Under the pieces are notes generated by a model, which was given only the letters and a program-made list of their open reading frames with translations, did not search any database and was not told where the DNA came from. Made by a program: the position numbers and the translations under genes. 64,000 nucleotides of DNA from Symbiodinium natans (Eukaryota > Sar > Dinophyceae > Suessiales > Symbiodiniaceae), in contig CAJNDS010000350.1 of NCBI GenBank assembly GCA_905221605.1, forward strand, positions 95,681 to 159,680, written 5' to 3'. The first letter of the stretch is position 1. Every line of letters starts with the position of its first letter. Positions 10,297 to 22,416 of this stretch are shown here, piece by piece.

Positions 10297-11162
10297 ATGC
10301 TTTTTTTGAGCGTGTTCATGATCACCCTTGTTGCTTGTTCATCAGCACTGCAGGCTACCTTCGACATGGTTGGTACAGAGGCCGTTTGGAGCTGGCTGGC
10401 TAAGAGCAACAAGGACCTGCTACACTGCAGTCGCCTGAAGTGCCTCGGCTTCTGCTGAGGGCTTTAGGGCTGTTAGTCCAGCTTCGGCTGCAGTTCGGTG
10501 ATCCAAAGGGTTAATGACCGAGCACGCACTGCAGGTGCCAGTCCGAAACCAAGACTCCGGACTCCTCGACGCAGTGCGATGCCCCATTGAAGGTTTCGAT
10601 CAAAGACGTGACCGGAGAAATGGAGGCAATTGCAGCCTGTGACGCGGACTTTGCGACCAAACAGCTCACGGACATCTTGCAGACTAAGAAGTTGCTAGAG
10701 AAGGGTGAAGAGTGCACTCTGAACTGCGATGGGTCGCAAGCGGACACCGAACCGTGCTGCTGCTTGTGCATTCACAAAATCATATACAATCAAAATTAGA
10801 GCCTAAGTCTCAGTGCGAAGTTTCTTGCGAATTGGGATCTTCGATGACTCTGTCGGCCTGAAGCCTTCAGCCTTTTGAGGCTGCAGCTTCTATCAGAGCG
10901 GCGCGAAGACGGCCAGCCCGGTGTTTCCCTCCAAGGTTTCCAAGCTCAACACCTCGGACCTTGAGACCGAGCTGCGTTTCGAGCTGCTCAGCGAGCAGGG
11001 TATGGACAAGGACAGGGGAAGAGTAGGGGAAGCTTGTGAAGACATAACAAGGGATGTCAAGGGCCATGCTGAGCAGGACCTTGTGGCTGCCTCCAGACAG
11101 GCGGGCTTCTCAAGTGCCACCGATCGACAAGCCTTCAATGCGCAACTTCACGACAAGGCCAG
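10297..11162 (+). CDS. Secreted small Cys-rich protein, at least three exons
   Basis: ATG 10297 opens a 53-codon frame, MLFLSVFMITLVACSSALQ onward, that stops at 10458 if unspliced. It is a strong signal peptide with ALQ. Phase-matched GT-AG introns link it to further coding stretches: exon 1 10297-10439, exon 2 10535-10765 (CDAPLKVSIKDVTGE, then a CCC cluster) and exon 3 10887-11162 (YQSGAKTASPVFPSKVSK). Both junctions are phase 2. Exon 3 ends AG|GTAGAT, so another exon should follow. The middle looks helical and charged (ATKQLTDILQTKKLLEKG). No family is recognised. An alternative is that the 53-residue peptide is itself the product. Confidence 0.5.
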
Positions 11163-12010
11163 GTAGATCCTGATGATTAGTTTCGAGTCCGGAGAGAGTA
11201 GATGCCGATGCCCCTGACCTGCAGGGCATATTCAGTGCTTCGCAGCTGAGCTCCCTGAGGGATCAGGTGCCAGACCATATGACATCCCATATGACATCCC
11301 ATGACTTTTGTCGTGTTGTTCCGATGTCAGAAGTAGGAGCGGACATTTCAATCCTGAGCCTCAGACTTTATGACTGATTTTGAGGAGCTTTTTTGAAGAG
11401 TTGACTCGGAAGGTCCGAAGGTGCTTCGCTTCTCTTCTATGAAGGGGAACAGGAATGGACATTTGTTAACCATGTGGAATGTGGCTCCACCAAGGGAACA
11501 CCAAAGCTGCGGCACCAGACCAGAATTAAGGCGTAGCGCAACGGTGTGACCAGGACCTGAACCTTCCGAATGACCGGATGGTGAGAAATCGGTTCCACGA
11601 AATCCAGGCCCGGGGGTTCTGCAAGAGTTGCAGTAGTAGCAGTAGCAATGTAGTAGCACAGCCATAGTAGCAAAAGTGGCAGCTGCAGTGATAGCAGTAG
11701 CAGCAATGGCATCGAAGCAGTAGTAGCCGTTCTAGTCATAGCTGTGGCAGTAGCGCTTGTAAGCGCGCTCTCCGTGATTTTGTGCTGCGACGTGCCGGAA
11801 GCTTAACAAAGCAGCAATGCCCACACGGATCCCACACACGGATCCCGGAAGCCCGGAAGCCCGGAAGCCCGGAAACCCGAGTCGAGATTCGGAGGCTGGG
11901 CAGGAAGCCCTCCGCCTCGGAGCAGGCGGACTGAGGGAAGTTGAGTTTTTTTAATCTCAGGAAGCCCTTCTAACAGCAAAGCCCAGAATTTTGACTCCCT
12001 TTTTTTACAG
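11163..12010. other. Probable intron with short repeats
   Basis: This follows a likely GT donor at 11163. It contains imperfect AGT/AGC trinucleotide runs (11625-11720) and an 8-bp CCCGGAAG repeat near 11844-11876. It ends in a T-rich tract and ACAG at 12010, a good acceptor. I see no convincing exon in it. Confidence 0.4.
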
Positions 12011-12360
12011 AGCTCAAATCTGAGTTGGTACTGTGGCGTTGCGAGCCAGGCGGCACAAGTTGGGCCGGCAATGAAGAAATGCGCAGGCAGCTTCAACAGC
12101 AAGTGGCACAAGACCTCGAAAGGACGCAGAGACTTGGCATACCATTGATCATACCATGTTTCGGCCTCTTCGGTACTGAGGCTTTTGCCGGCTCATCGCA
12201 GTTCTTACGCATCTTAAGCATCTCAACAGCACAGTGTCTTGGCAGTTCGCAGCCCAGGAACCTGCTCAAATCAGCCATGGCCGATGCCCAAAATGCAGTC
12301 AATCAAGGCTCTCAGGAGTTGCAAAGCAAAGCGCAGGAGCTTTTGCAATGTGTGTCCTGA
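12011..12360 (+). CDS. Candidate exon, unknown product
   Basis: After the acceptor-like TTTTTTTACAG the frame is open to TGA at 12358-12360. It includes a Gln-rich, probably helical stretch (EEMRRQLQQQVAQDLERTQR) and a second helical stretch near the end (QGSQELQSKAQELLQ). It could be a later exon of the gene starting at 10297. A second frame (WYCGVASQAAQVGPAMKKC) is also plausible here, and I cannot decide between them. Confidence 0.3.
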
Positions 12361-13685
12361 CGTGGGTGGCTCGAGCGCTCTCTCAAGCTACATAAAACAG
12401 TTTTCCCTGAGACTGCACGGGCTCCTGCACTGCGTGGACCACTAAAGGGGCAACATGGCGGTGTTTGAAACGTGAAGGTGGGAGATGGTGAGAGCATAGG
12501 TAGGTTTGCCGAGTTACGGGGAAACCCGTTCGGTGCTGGTATGTGCCGGTCTATATTGCTCAGCGCCCCCTTGGGATCGCAACCTGGGGGATCCTCTTCT
12601 TGTCCTTGAAGGTTTGGCCATTGAAACTGACCCGTTGATAGGGATACAATCACCCGGATTGCAACTTACACCACCTTACATTCTCCTCGGGCCCCTTGTT
12701 TTGTTTTTTGCTTAACCCTGGCTGCAAGGGTTTCCACAGCCATGGTTAATTCCTCTCATGTGCACAAGAGGCAGAGAGCCAGACGGTCAGATCATGCCAA
12801 TGCCAGGGGAAGATTTCGTGTTGTTGGGGTAGCGGGCAGTGAGGGCTGTGGGTGTGCGGGCTTGGGCATGGCGGTGAGACTTGGGGTCGGGGGGGCGTTG
12901 GGCGGCGCACGCCCACTCCCCCACCAGGAGGTGAGGGAGATAGAGGATGGACGGGGGTTGGGGCTCGGGGATTTAGAGGGTAAGGGGCAGGAGGTGAAGG
13001 CGGTGATAGGGGAGGGCGGTCAATGGAAGCGGCGACGGCGGGCGTGGGAGCCGTGAGGGCTGTGAGGGCAGTGAGGGGTTAGGGCTAGGAAGGCGGATAG
13101 AGTCTGATCCAAATCACGAATCCACTTGTTCAACCCATTCGGGTTCTCCGATTGGAGACCAGGTTGCTGCAGCCTGTTTACTTTCTGGTCTACGTTGACA
13201 AAGTTTGCCAGGAGGAGCTGCGGAAAGCCAAGGCAGAATTGGCGCAGGCAAGGCATTATTTGGGGTTTAGTATTCTATCTGGGTTCATCCCTTCCCCCTA
13301 ATATCAAAGGCCTCCCCCCCCCTCCCCCTCCCCCCCCCCCTTGTATAAAAACACCCCCAAAGGGTTTTTAGTATTAGGGGGGGCTCTTATCGTTTGTCCG
13401 AAAAACCAGCCTGTCCTTATTGTAGCATGCTGGCTCAGCAGCCCAGCCTAAGCCTAGACAGCGAAGGGAGGGAAGCCAGCTTCAGGATGTTGGTTGGCTT
13501 GAAGGTTTAGGTTCTTTAATTAAGCCCTAAAGGTTTGGGAAAGGTTCATGTTGTTGCTTCAGGCTCCCCCCTAACCCCCCCTCTCTCGCTGTAGAGGTCT
13601 TAATTGGGACAGGCACGGCATCGGGATTTTGGGCCAGGTTTTTTTTTCTAAATCTTAGGGGGGTATTAATGTTAGGGGGAAGGGA
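12361..13685. other. Mostly non-coding, G-rich and C-run DNA with one possible short exon
   Basis: A G-rich stretch (12825-13080) and C-runs (13311-13340) dominate. At about 13177-13300 a plus frame reads YVDKVCQEELRKAKAELAQA, a typical amphipathic coiled-coil, preceded by TTGCTGCAG. It may be a small exon. Nothing else is supported. Confidence 0.3.
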
Positions 13686-13895
13686 TTAGCTGAGCTTCGC
13701 CGTCATAAGGACCAATACCGTAATTGTTCCATCGCCGTGAGAAACACAGTACATGAAACTGCAAGAAAAGCTGGGCAAATCTTCAGGGGTCGCTTTGGGC
13801 TTTGTGAGGGTCCGTCCGTCTGATGTGAGTTGTCCCGTGAGGTCCAAACACGGGAACTTGATCTGGACACCACGCAGGGCAGCAATCGTCTCCAA
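13686..13895 (-). CDS. Candidate terminal exon, unknown product
   Basis: The minus frame is coding-like (LRGVQIKFPCLDLTGQLTSD, then FSCSFMYCVSHGDGTITVL) and ends with a stop at 13686-13688. The opposite strand also gives a plausible frame (QYMKLQEKLGKSSGVALGF), so strand is uncertain. No family recognised. Confidence 0.25.
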   Translation of the reverse strand: METIAALRGVQIKFPCLDLTGQLTSDGRTLTKPKATPEDLPSFSCSFMYCVSHGDGTITVLVLMTAKLS

Positions 13896-14440
13896 TCGCT
13901 GATGGCTTCAGGCTGGGCTTCACGGAGGGCAGTTTTTTGTGTCGTAGCGCAACGCCACCTTTTGCTGAAACCGTTTTATGTCTTCTGCCGCTTTATGTTA
14001 GGAAGCGCTGAGCTGAGATTCAGCTTAGCTTCGTGTTTGACCTTGGGCTTTTTTTGGAGCATGACGAAATTTGCCAACGCAGTACTGTATCGTTACCGTT
14101 GCGTTGCCTAGCACGTTTTGTTGGGCTGATTTTGTACATATGCTATGCACGGAGACGAATTGTTATTGTAAACGCTTGCGATTGCCGCCTCGGCAGCCGT
14201 CCCAAGGCCCAAGAAATTTCCTAAAACCTTTCCCTTCCCATCCAAATCCTCAAAAACCTCCATGGGGTCCCAAAAGCTTGCCTTGCCCAGGGCAACCTAG
14301 CCGGTGCTAAGTCACCCGGAAAGGGGAAAACAAGCTAGCCCATGTCATCAAACTGGAAAAGAGAAAGGTTCCTGACAGCAAAATCATCCCTGTGTGGGCG
14401 TCGATCAAATGAAGAAGAAGAATTCTTGTGAGTAGGTGAA
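13896..14440. other. No supported feature
   Basis: Short open frames without recognisable similarity. This may include the 3' tail of the minus-strand retrotransposon that follows. Confidence 0.4.
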
Positions 14441-14450
14441 ATAACGCTCT

Positions 14451-15120
14451 TCACCGTACGAAGTCCAGAAGGTGAAACTTGGGTTTTGCATGGTTTTGCC
14501 AACGATACGCCCGTGACTGTGACGACTCAACATTACAACAGACAACCGAACCATCACCAGGAAGCTGCTGACTCAGTATCTGAAGCGCAGCCTCTGCGTC
14601 TCGCTCAGCCCCCATCATAGAGATCCATCTCGATGGAGTACACTGACGACGTTGACCAAGACACTCACGCCGCGTCATGTTGTGACGATCCCTCCAGGTC
14701 CAATTTGCATGACAACGCAAACAAGACATGAGACCGTGAGGCTCGCTGCGCGAGAGAGAGCCATTCCAAACCAGCTCGTGCTTCCCACAAGGGGGACGCA
14801 TGTCCAAGAAAAGGGCCAACAATCTGTGAGGATTAGAACTGTAATTCGGAGATGAAAGATGCTCTGGAACCTGTGCCTGTTTGCATGTGATTCCGGATAT
14901 TTTGAGACGACGATGCCGAACCTAAGTGACATGCTTTCCGCACTTCACGCAAAAGACCCCACCCTGAGCGGCAGTCTTGATGAAATGACCATTCTCATGG
15001 ATACCATCGGTGACTGTGTCCCTGCTCATCTCACCGCCGTCTGCTTGCGGAGCATCCCCGGGTCGCGCGAAATCACTCTTTGATGTAGCTCTGGATGTGA
15101 CGTTGCCATACTTTGCCATG
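14451..15120 (-). pseudogene. LINE C-terminal Cys/His-rich region
   Basis: Fragments GGVFCVKCGKHVT and HGLMSCLRCHANWTWRDRH contain paired Cys motifs of the sort found at the C-terminus of dinoflagellate and other LINE polyproteins. At least one frame change separates them. Confidence 0.5.
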
Positions 15121-15170
15121 TGTCAACCAAGGTAGACTGCACCACACGGACATGCACAATCAAATCGGAA

Positions 15171-16349
15171 TCAGGCTGAGTGACGATAGTGGCGTAAACA
15201 AAACAAGGCTGCGCACGACGAAGGCGACGCCGAAGATGCGCTACATACAGTAGCTCGCAACTTATCATAATGTGCACAGTACCAAGAAACATGCTCAACT
15301 GTTTGAGACCCCCCCTCGCTGCAGTCGCAGTCTGTATTGTGCTCCTGATACTTATGCCTCGTGACAACATCCTGAGTGAGGAGACTGCCTGTCAAAAGCA
15401 AACGCAACACAGCAGCACGCATGCGAGCATTGTCTTGGGCCAGATCTGCTTGCACTCCACGCTGCGTAGAAGCATCAGTTTCGAGCTGTCTCAAATATGC
15501 CAAGGTCTCGGAACGCTTGATCCCAACTTGAATGCCACGAAAGTAAGGGCGATCACGCGCAATGCGCCCACTGCGAGCGACGCCAAACAGCTCGAACATG
15601 GTCAAGCCAGGCACCAAGTTCATGTTGTGAACGGCGAGACATGTCAGTGACCACCCCTTGGAAATCAGGTAGTGAATCGATTTGTTGCCATGGGACCATC
15701 CCGCGCCGTGATGGCGAGTTGAACAGGACGCCGACAACATCGAAGCGTTGACCGGAAACGCCCTTGTGACCAAACGAAAAGCACTTGCCTTGATTGACCT
15801 TGGCCCCCAGAAGAGACAGCATCCAGGATCTCGGCCTGCGGGGGAACCTCGTCCTGTAACGCAACCACAAGTTCACGAGGCAGTTCATGCTGATCGTAGA
15901 CAAAGGACAGCCCTGTAACATGCCACCGTGCAAATCCTGAGGCTTGTCGAGGTTGACCCCTGTTTTATAGCGACGACTTGCATGCCTGAGCATGTACATA
16001 TACGGGCCAAGGACTGCCTTTGGAAGACACATACGCGAAAGAACTTCACCAAGCAACTCCCTTGGCACACGGTCAAATGCCTTGAGCTCATAGCTGTGAT
16101 AATTCGGTTAGAGGGCGCAGCTCGCTCGAATCGACAAGTTTATCAGCAGTTTTCGCAGTCAATCAGGTTGACGGGCCAACGCGCATGTGTCTCAGATGAC
16201 TGCAAGAGATCACAAAGCGAATCAAATACCCAAGGAGCTCCAAAAGCCAAGAGTCTAAGATCCTCGTGGCTCCATGCGTGCAGCCCAGGGCTACTGGCCT
16301 TCATGCGCAGCAGATCCTCCCGCAGCAAACAGGCCGGCAAAGGCTTCAA
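15171..16349 (-). pseudogene. LINE reverse transcriptase fragments
   Basis: 16349-16143 has the N-terminal RT pattern (KASSPGLHAWSHEDLRLL). 16068-15553 has the fingers/palm motif GGMLQGCPLSTISMNCL and the later VNQGKCFSFG region. The YxDD catalytic box expected between them is not intact. The stretch 15773-15171 has a thumb-like helical region and a Cys pair before VEHVSWYCAHY. Several frames are needed, so the enzyme is inactive. Confidence 0.75.
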
Positions 16350-16448
16350 CTCAACCTCAACCGGTGTGATGTAACGACCCTAAGCAACAAAGAACTAGCG
16401 TCAGGCTCCCCGTTCTTCGACAGATCCGTAACAGCCCGCCATTGTCTG

Positions 16449-16799
16449 TCAAATGGCATCAAATTGATGCTGAACATTCGCTGTTGGCTTCCCATCTGGA
16501 CCATGGACACACGACCGAGTCTGTGCAACCGCATCCTGCCTCAGCCAACCGTGTTGAGCGCGCAAGGAACTCTGCAAGGAACGTTTCCACTCACGTAACC
16601 GCCTCCACTTCTCCTCATTTTGGAGCGCCGCCAAAGCAGGATCCTGTAAGAGCCGAACACGTCGTGCATTCTCCGCCGAACAGTCACCATCAAGGATGTG
16701 AACAACCGGTGCCGAGCGATGAGAAGGCAAATGACGCAGGGCCTCTTTGGCATTACGCCATGTTTGAGATGCCTTGTAGCCTGCGGGACGCTTTTCCAA
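16449..16799 (-). pseudogene. LINE linker between endonuclease and RT
   Basis: A charged, Arg-rich coding stretch in one minus frame (EEKWRRLREWKRSLQSSL) lies where the endonuclease-RT linker belongs. Confidence 0.5.
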
Positions 16800-16804
16800 T
16801 TCTA

Positions 16805-17784
16805 TCAGGTGCCACGTCCAGACTTAAAAGAGGAGGAGTTTGGTTGCATCTGCAACCAGATTTGTCGCAAATGTCCCTCAGCATATCTGCTCCACATACG
16901 ATAGCCCATCTCCGACTTGAAGAGCTCTGCCAAAGCCAGAGTCCAAATCAGCAGCCGGGGATGCCAACTCAACGGGCACGTCATCACCATGATTGAGACG
17001 TGAATACGTGCGATTGCATAAGACCGTTTGTGAACACACCTCCATGGATATTCCGCAGAACACAAGGCAGTGATCAGCGAACCCTCACCCACCGAGAAAG
17101 TTGTGAAACTCATCATAGCGAGCTCGTTGAAGAAAATGTGGTCAATGCTCGAACCAGCGCCCTTGAAACACGTGTGAACGGACGCCTGCCCACAGAAGGT
17201 TGGTACATGAAACCATCCCAACGGAGGCATTCTCTGAAGAAGAGGGGAATCATTGAAATAGCCACCAAATACGCAAGGCAACCCACGAGAAGCTGCGTCA
17301 CCCATGGCATCCTCAACAATCCGACGAGTCCAGTGCTGCAGTTTCAAGCTCCACCTGGCCCTACAGTAGCCATATCTGTTGTGCACCAGCGTTTGTCGGT
17401 AGCCATTACCCAAATGCAAAGAAAGCGCTGAAAGGCGCCCAGCGTCAACATGCCGACGCCAAGCAGAATCACAAATGCAAGGAGCCTGGCATGCCAGCAC
17501 GAACCACGAAAAACAAAAACCAGAAAGCCAACTCCGCCAGCCTTGCCAAAGACAGGAGCGCCCCAAAAGCCTTCGTAATGCCCAAAGGAATGTTCTAAAC
17601 ATCCCTGATGTGCCTGGGTGAGATGAGTTTCACTGATGGCTTCGACATCAGCACCTGTGGATTGCAAAGCACGCTTGCGGTCCTTGTCCAGAACGCCATC
17701 CGCGTTAATGAAACAGAGAGATACAAGCTTCTTGCAGGCCGTATTCCCATTGACCACTCGCATGTTTCGCATCCGCCGAGTCAC
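16805..17784 (-). pseudogene. LINE APE-type endonuclease fragments
   Basis: 17784-17344 begins the domain (FINADGVL, then ISETHLTQAHQG, where the SETH Glu is the expected metal ligand). 17602-16805 continues in another frame with GLPCVFGGYFNDSPLL, the degraded GDFN motif (Asp replaced by Tyr), and SSIDHIFF, the usual SxIDHI motif. A frameshift plus the lost Asp argue against activity. Confidence 0.75.
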
Positions 17785-17790
17785 TTAAGT

Positions 17791-18410
17791 CGTCTACTCT
17801 GCTGCTTTTTCGCACCGAAATTCGCACCCATTACTGGCTTCTTAGTGGGGTATAAAAAGTTGCTGGGGGGGTTTCAGGGGGTTCGAGAGAGAAGGCGCCC
17901 AGGCAGGGTTTCAGGCTGGGGGGTGGGGGGGTCTGGCATTTTTGGGCGCCCGCTCTGTAGGAGCTGAGGCGGGACCCCCCACCACATCGGTTTGCGATTG
18001 GGGGGGGGGGTGGGTTACACAATTTTGTGTGTGTGGGTCGGGTTGGAGGGTTCTCAAGTGGTGTGGGCAACCGGCTTAAACACATGTTTATGTCTGGGGA
18101 TCGGAAGTTAAAACAGCCCTAGTCAAACCCTCACGGAGGTAGTAGAAAAGGTTTGCTTAACTTGCGTGAAAATCTGGATGTTTACAAGGTAGTCGCCGTA
18201 CCTATACTCTCCCGATCTGAGCCGTATAGTTACTAAGGCCTGCCAAACCAAGAAACCAGAGCAAACAAAGCCCAAAACAAAAACACGAAACCAAGAAGAC
18301 CAAACCAATCAATCAAATGACAACGCAAACAACAAAACGCACTTTCTAGACTCTCCAGAGCAACTTCACTCGTAAGTTCCGAAAACATGTTTGTTTTGAG
18401 CTCTATTTGT

Positions 18411-18449
<39 letters not shown>

Positions 18450-18719
18450 GGTCGTTCGTTCGCTCATTCGAAAATGGTGGGAATGCTCTGACTCCTGATC
18501 CCTGTATGGTCCAAAAACATGTGGGTTGTAGCATATGTAAATGGTGTGCATGATACAACAGGCCAGATAGTTTGCCTGATGGTCACTGTTGACTTTAAAG
18601 ACACTTTTGACGGTTGATGCAAGAACTAGAAAGATTGATGTTTTTTCCGGGGGGGGGGGGGGGGGGGGGGCTGGTTGGCACGATCACCATTGACAACACA
18701 ACTTCGAGCCAGCATGGAA
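17791..18719. other. G-rich spacer with (GT)n and poly(G)
   Basis: No coding frame is supported. It contains G-runs at 17864-18015, a (GT)n tract at 18411-18443 and a near-pure G run of about 19 bases at 18650-18670. Confidence 0.6.
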
Positions 18720-20253
18720 ACTTCCGGATTCTTGCAACCCAGGTGGTTTTGTGAACGGACGAAAGCTGCCGCTGACGGCGCTTGTTTCCTATGCTGGCAT
18801 GATGCGTGGCGTCAGGCCGGATACAAGCTGGACTGTAAGTCAAGCGGGTAGTTGCCAACATCAAACCTCGTGTGAGCCCTTTTGTTTGGACCATGGTTTG
18901 ACATCCCGCAAAGTTAGTGGCAAAAAGGCTTGTGCCCTGACGAGCTGCACTGCTGATAGCTATGATGGCTGCTGAACGGAGGATTGGTGGCGACGACGAC
19001 GACATATCTCCAAATGCGCACAGTCAGGTGGTGCAGCAGCTCGGCTTGCAACTGGACCGTATACGACCTACGCCCTGCAATTGAATTCCATGCATTGGAT
19101 GGAAGGGATTCCACATTACTAATAATCGTTTTTGAGAGTAGCGGCCGAAGCAGGTGGACACCAGAGGCGGCAGCGCTGAAGGACAACGAGCTCTACGCGG
19201 CGATTGCTATCCATCCCGAAACCAATGCCGAAGAGGTTAATATGGAGATGGAAACGGCCCAGGATTCTGCAGCTCTGATGCTATGGGATTCGGCTGTTGG
19301 ATTGTTGTTGCCTAAACCTTTAATCCTACACTTCGAGCCTCAAACCTGTGCAGACAACTCACAACCCACTCATGACTACAACCTCAGATTGCACTTTGAT
19401 GTTTGTTCGAGTGCTGCATTTCAAGTTGAAGTGTTTCCTCCCATGTTAGTATTGGTTTTGTTGCTTGATGCGGCAGAATGCGCTTCCTTGTCGAGCCTGA
19501 GCCGGAGTGTTGGGCTTTGTTTAGGAATCCTACTGATGAGCCTTGTTTGGAACAGCCGTCGCCGCACTCTAGCTGTGGCAAGAGACCCTTTCGAGGTCAC
19601 TGCCGACAAGCGCTTCTCAGCTCTTGGACGCAGTGCCTTTGAACAGAGAGGATCCAATTGGGGATTGGGTGGTGCCCTCGGCAAAGCTGGGTTGAGCCTT
19701 TGCTGCATTCGCTCAATTCTCTCAATTCGCTCAATCGTGTATGCAGCACTTAAGCCACAGCTTTTGTGTTTTTTTCTCAATTTTTGCTGCCTTTCTTTCC
19801 CTTTCAGCCTTTCTTAGGGGAATATCCTTTGGTGGTGGCAGAACCACCTCGAACTCCAATGGCAGATCCAAACAGCAGGAAGACCAAGAGACAAAAAGGC
19901 AGAGCTCCCAGAGCCAGAGCTTGTACAAGACGCGTTACTACTTGGAACCACGGCTGCGCCTTCAGCTAAAGCCTGGCATGCTGACCCAAACTGCTGAGTT
20001 TGGAAAGGCGATCGCACAGTTGCAAGAGCAACTTTGCCAGGCAAAGAATGAAGATAACCCAGACAAAGACGAGATCTGCCGAAAAACAAAAGCCCCACTT
20101 ATCAACATCACCACACCCACTCCAAGCATCCGTGGCCAGCGGGTGCTTCAAGTGGTCTTCCTGGTCATGAACATCTCGCATTTTGATCTGGTCGAGCCCA
20201 GGTCGAACATGATGAGCCGGTTTACTCGCTTTTTAACGTTCGAATGCGATTAA
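18720..20253 (+). CDS. Candidate multi-exon gene, unknown product
   Basis: Several plus-strand stretches look coding and have splice-like borders. One near 18712-18834 reads FCERTKAAADGACFLCW and meets a consensus donor GTAAGT at 18835. Others are DDDDISPNAHSQVVQQLGLQ (18990-19075), WTPEAAALKDNELYAAI (19155-19290), RRTLAVARDPFEVTADKRF (19560-19680) and LQLKPGMLTQTAEFGKAIAQ (19960-20250). I cannot join them with certainty and recognise no family. The region between 19290 and 19560 is hydrophobic and may be intron. The first exon is Cys-rich, in keeping with the secreted proteins elsewhere in the window. Confidence 0.35.
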
Positions 20254-21751
20254 ATGTTTTTTCGTTCAAGCATCGCGACTAAACCCCCCTAAAAGCCCTA
20301 AACAAATTGCCCTCGTCAAGAAGTTCGCGAGTAAAAGTCGGCTTCAAGAAAAAGAGGACCTTCAGCCCGAGCTGGGAGCAGCCGCGCAATCCCGCGTGGA
20401 GAGCACCCTCCGCAGGCTGGGAGGGAGAAGTGGATGCACGTTCTCACGTTCTCCAATTCTCCACTTCTCCACTGTTAAAAGAACCTGAGGAGAGCGGAGA
20501 GAGGAGAGGGGAGAGAGGAGAGAGGATTCACTATGGGAAATCTATGTAGATTCTATGTAGATCTCTGTAGCTAAATCACGAGATGGTTGGCCCTTCCATT
20601 TCCCCCCCCGGGGCCTCAACTTTTGAACAAAAATACGAGCACGTAACCTGTTTGTGTACGCTTTCACAGGAACTTGTGGGAGAAATCTCGTAGAATGAAG
20701 CAAAAGCGTGGCGCCTTAGGCATCATCGGCATCATTCGGATTCATTGAATCCTTTCTTCAAGTTCGGGTATTCCGGTGGTCCTTGGGTTTTCGCGAGGGC
20801 AGGTGCTCTTGAGATCTGGTGGCCACGGCAATGCTCAGCGCCGTCAAATTCTCGAGCCATCGCTTTCTTACCTTTATCCCTAAAAGGAGAAGTGAGCCTA
20901 GTGAGGCCCCGACTGTCCTGTGGGCGCCCATTTCGCCTTGTAGGGATGTCTTTCCGTAATTTCGCAAAAGCATTGTCAACAACTCCTTTTTGGTGTTGAT
21001 TGCTGGAACCCGTCTTGCCCCAGCAGCCCGTGGGAGGACCGTGTGTAGCCCCTTCCCACCGCCTTTTATTGCGAAGCATCGGGCAGCGCCGCGGCGCCGC
21101 GTCCTTGGCCGCCACGGGCCGCCGCCGTGGCCTTCAGCCAAGCGGCGTGTGTGACGCGCGCAAACGCATGCGTGCGAACACGCCTGAACGCCCATGCTGA
21201 CACACTAGGTGGGCACACATGAGGGTGCACACGGACTTTCACTCGCTCCCAAAACGATCTTCAACGATTCAAACGCTGAATGAAGGATTATTGCCAGAGG
21301 CTTTCAGAACCGACCCTTTCTAATTTTAATTTTTTCGCATGCTGTGATGCTCAAATGTCAGTTGAGGCACCACTGCACCTACGGAGGTTTTCGAACGTTT
21401 TGGTTTTTTCTCCTGAAGAACCAGTATCATTAGCCTTTGTGCTCCCATAGGGTGCTCACGATGTTGACCGGAGGGGGGGGGGGAACCTGGGACCCTGGAT
21501 AGGTAGCACCCTGGCACAGCTCATGCGCCACAAGCAACTTCTAGTAATTTATCGACACTTACGCTTTAGGTATCGCACTCCCGCTTTGCTCGAGATATGG
21601 CCATCAGATGATGTTGGCATTGCATTCCTGCTACATTCCACTTAAGCGCTGTGTACGCTGCTGACATGTCCTATCCAAACTGAACGGTAAGGCGAGGTAA
21701 GGTGGTAGTCGTGGCAGTAGCAATCAGTAGCATTAGCTGAGGGTCCAGAGC
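20254..21751. other. Intergenic, no supported gene
   Basis: It contains a GA-rich imperfect repeat (20470-20530), a C-run (20603-20611) and a G-run (21471-21482). Minus-strand frames at 20758-21195 are open but lack recognisable features. Confidence 0.4.
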
Positions 21752-22361
21752 TTAGGGCGAGCAAAACATGTAGAGCGGACAATCCTTACGAAGCTTGAGC
21801 GCGATGTGCGTGTCACACGTCGCAACAGTGGATCCTGAACACACACCGAAACATATTACAAAAGCTATGAACACAGTCAAAGCCTCAGGCATTGCAAGGT
21901 TGAGCGAAATGCGGAATTCGACATCGACGTCCAGCTGTCCAAGCCCGATCGTTCCAGAGGCCGTTGTGGGCACCTTTAGGGAGAGTGTGAGGGGGCAAAT
22001 TTTGGGATTTTGGCTGTTGGTCTTCAGGCTGTTCAGGTTTGACTCAACTCCTAACTTGAGGTCTCCTTGGGCAAAAGTTGCGCATCTCTGGATTATTGGC
22101 TGCAGCCTCCTGTCCAGGAGTCAAAGGATCCCGCTGCCCCGCCGTAACGGCTCCCTACACGTCTTACACCTACAGGCAACAAGAAGGCACACAAAAGCGG
22201 TGCCTCGCTGAGTATGCGGGAGTGGATCGTAGCAGAGACAGACAAATCTTCAGAGACCTCAGAATCACAGAAAAAGCGCCCCTGTCGGCATCGAGGTGAA
22301 AGTCAACCGACTTAACACTAACTAAGAGAATGCCGTCAGGTCCCATAAGGGCAATGGGCAC
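21752..22361 (-). CDS. Candidate two-exon gene, unknown product
   Basis: Two minus-strand stretches look coding: 22361 to about 22230 (ALMGPDGILLVSVKSVDFHL) and 21973-21752 (TIGLGQLDVDVEFRISLNL, then TVFIAFVICFGVCSG, ending in a stop). Alternating hydrophobic residues suggest beta strands plus one hydrophobic segment. It would be divergent from the MACPF-like gene, starting within about 60 bases of it. A plus-strand frame at 21795-21980 is also open, so strand is not certain. Confidence 0.3.
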
Positions 22362-22416
22362 AGCTAACCGAAGGGGCTTCAGCAGATGTCAAATGCAGTC
22401 TAAGCCGATTCGACAG

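Larger units (their letters stand above)
14440..17790 (-). mobile_element. Decayed non-LTR retrotransposon (LINE), minus strand
   Basis: Reading the minus strand from 17784 down gives, in order, an apurinic-type endonuclease domain, a linker, a reverse transcriptase and a Cys/His-rich C-terminus. This is the usual order of APE-type LINEs. The pieces lie in different frames and carry stops, so the element is dead. Its exact ends are not visible, and I found neither a poly(A) tail nor a target duplication. An intact element of this type would have one or two continuous frames. Confidence 0.8.
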
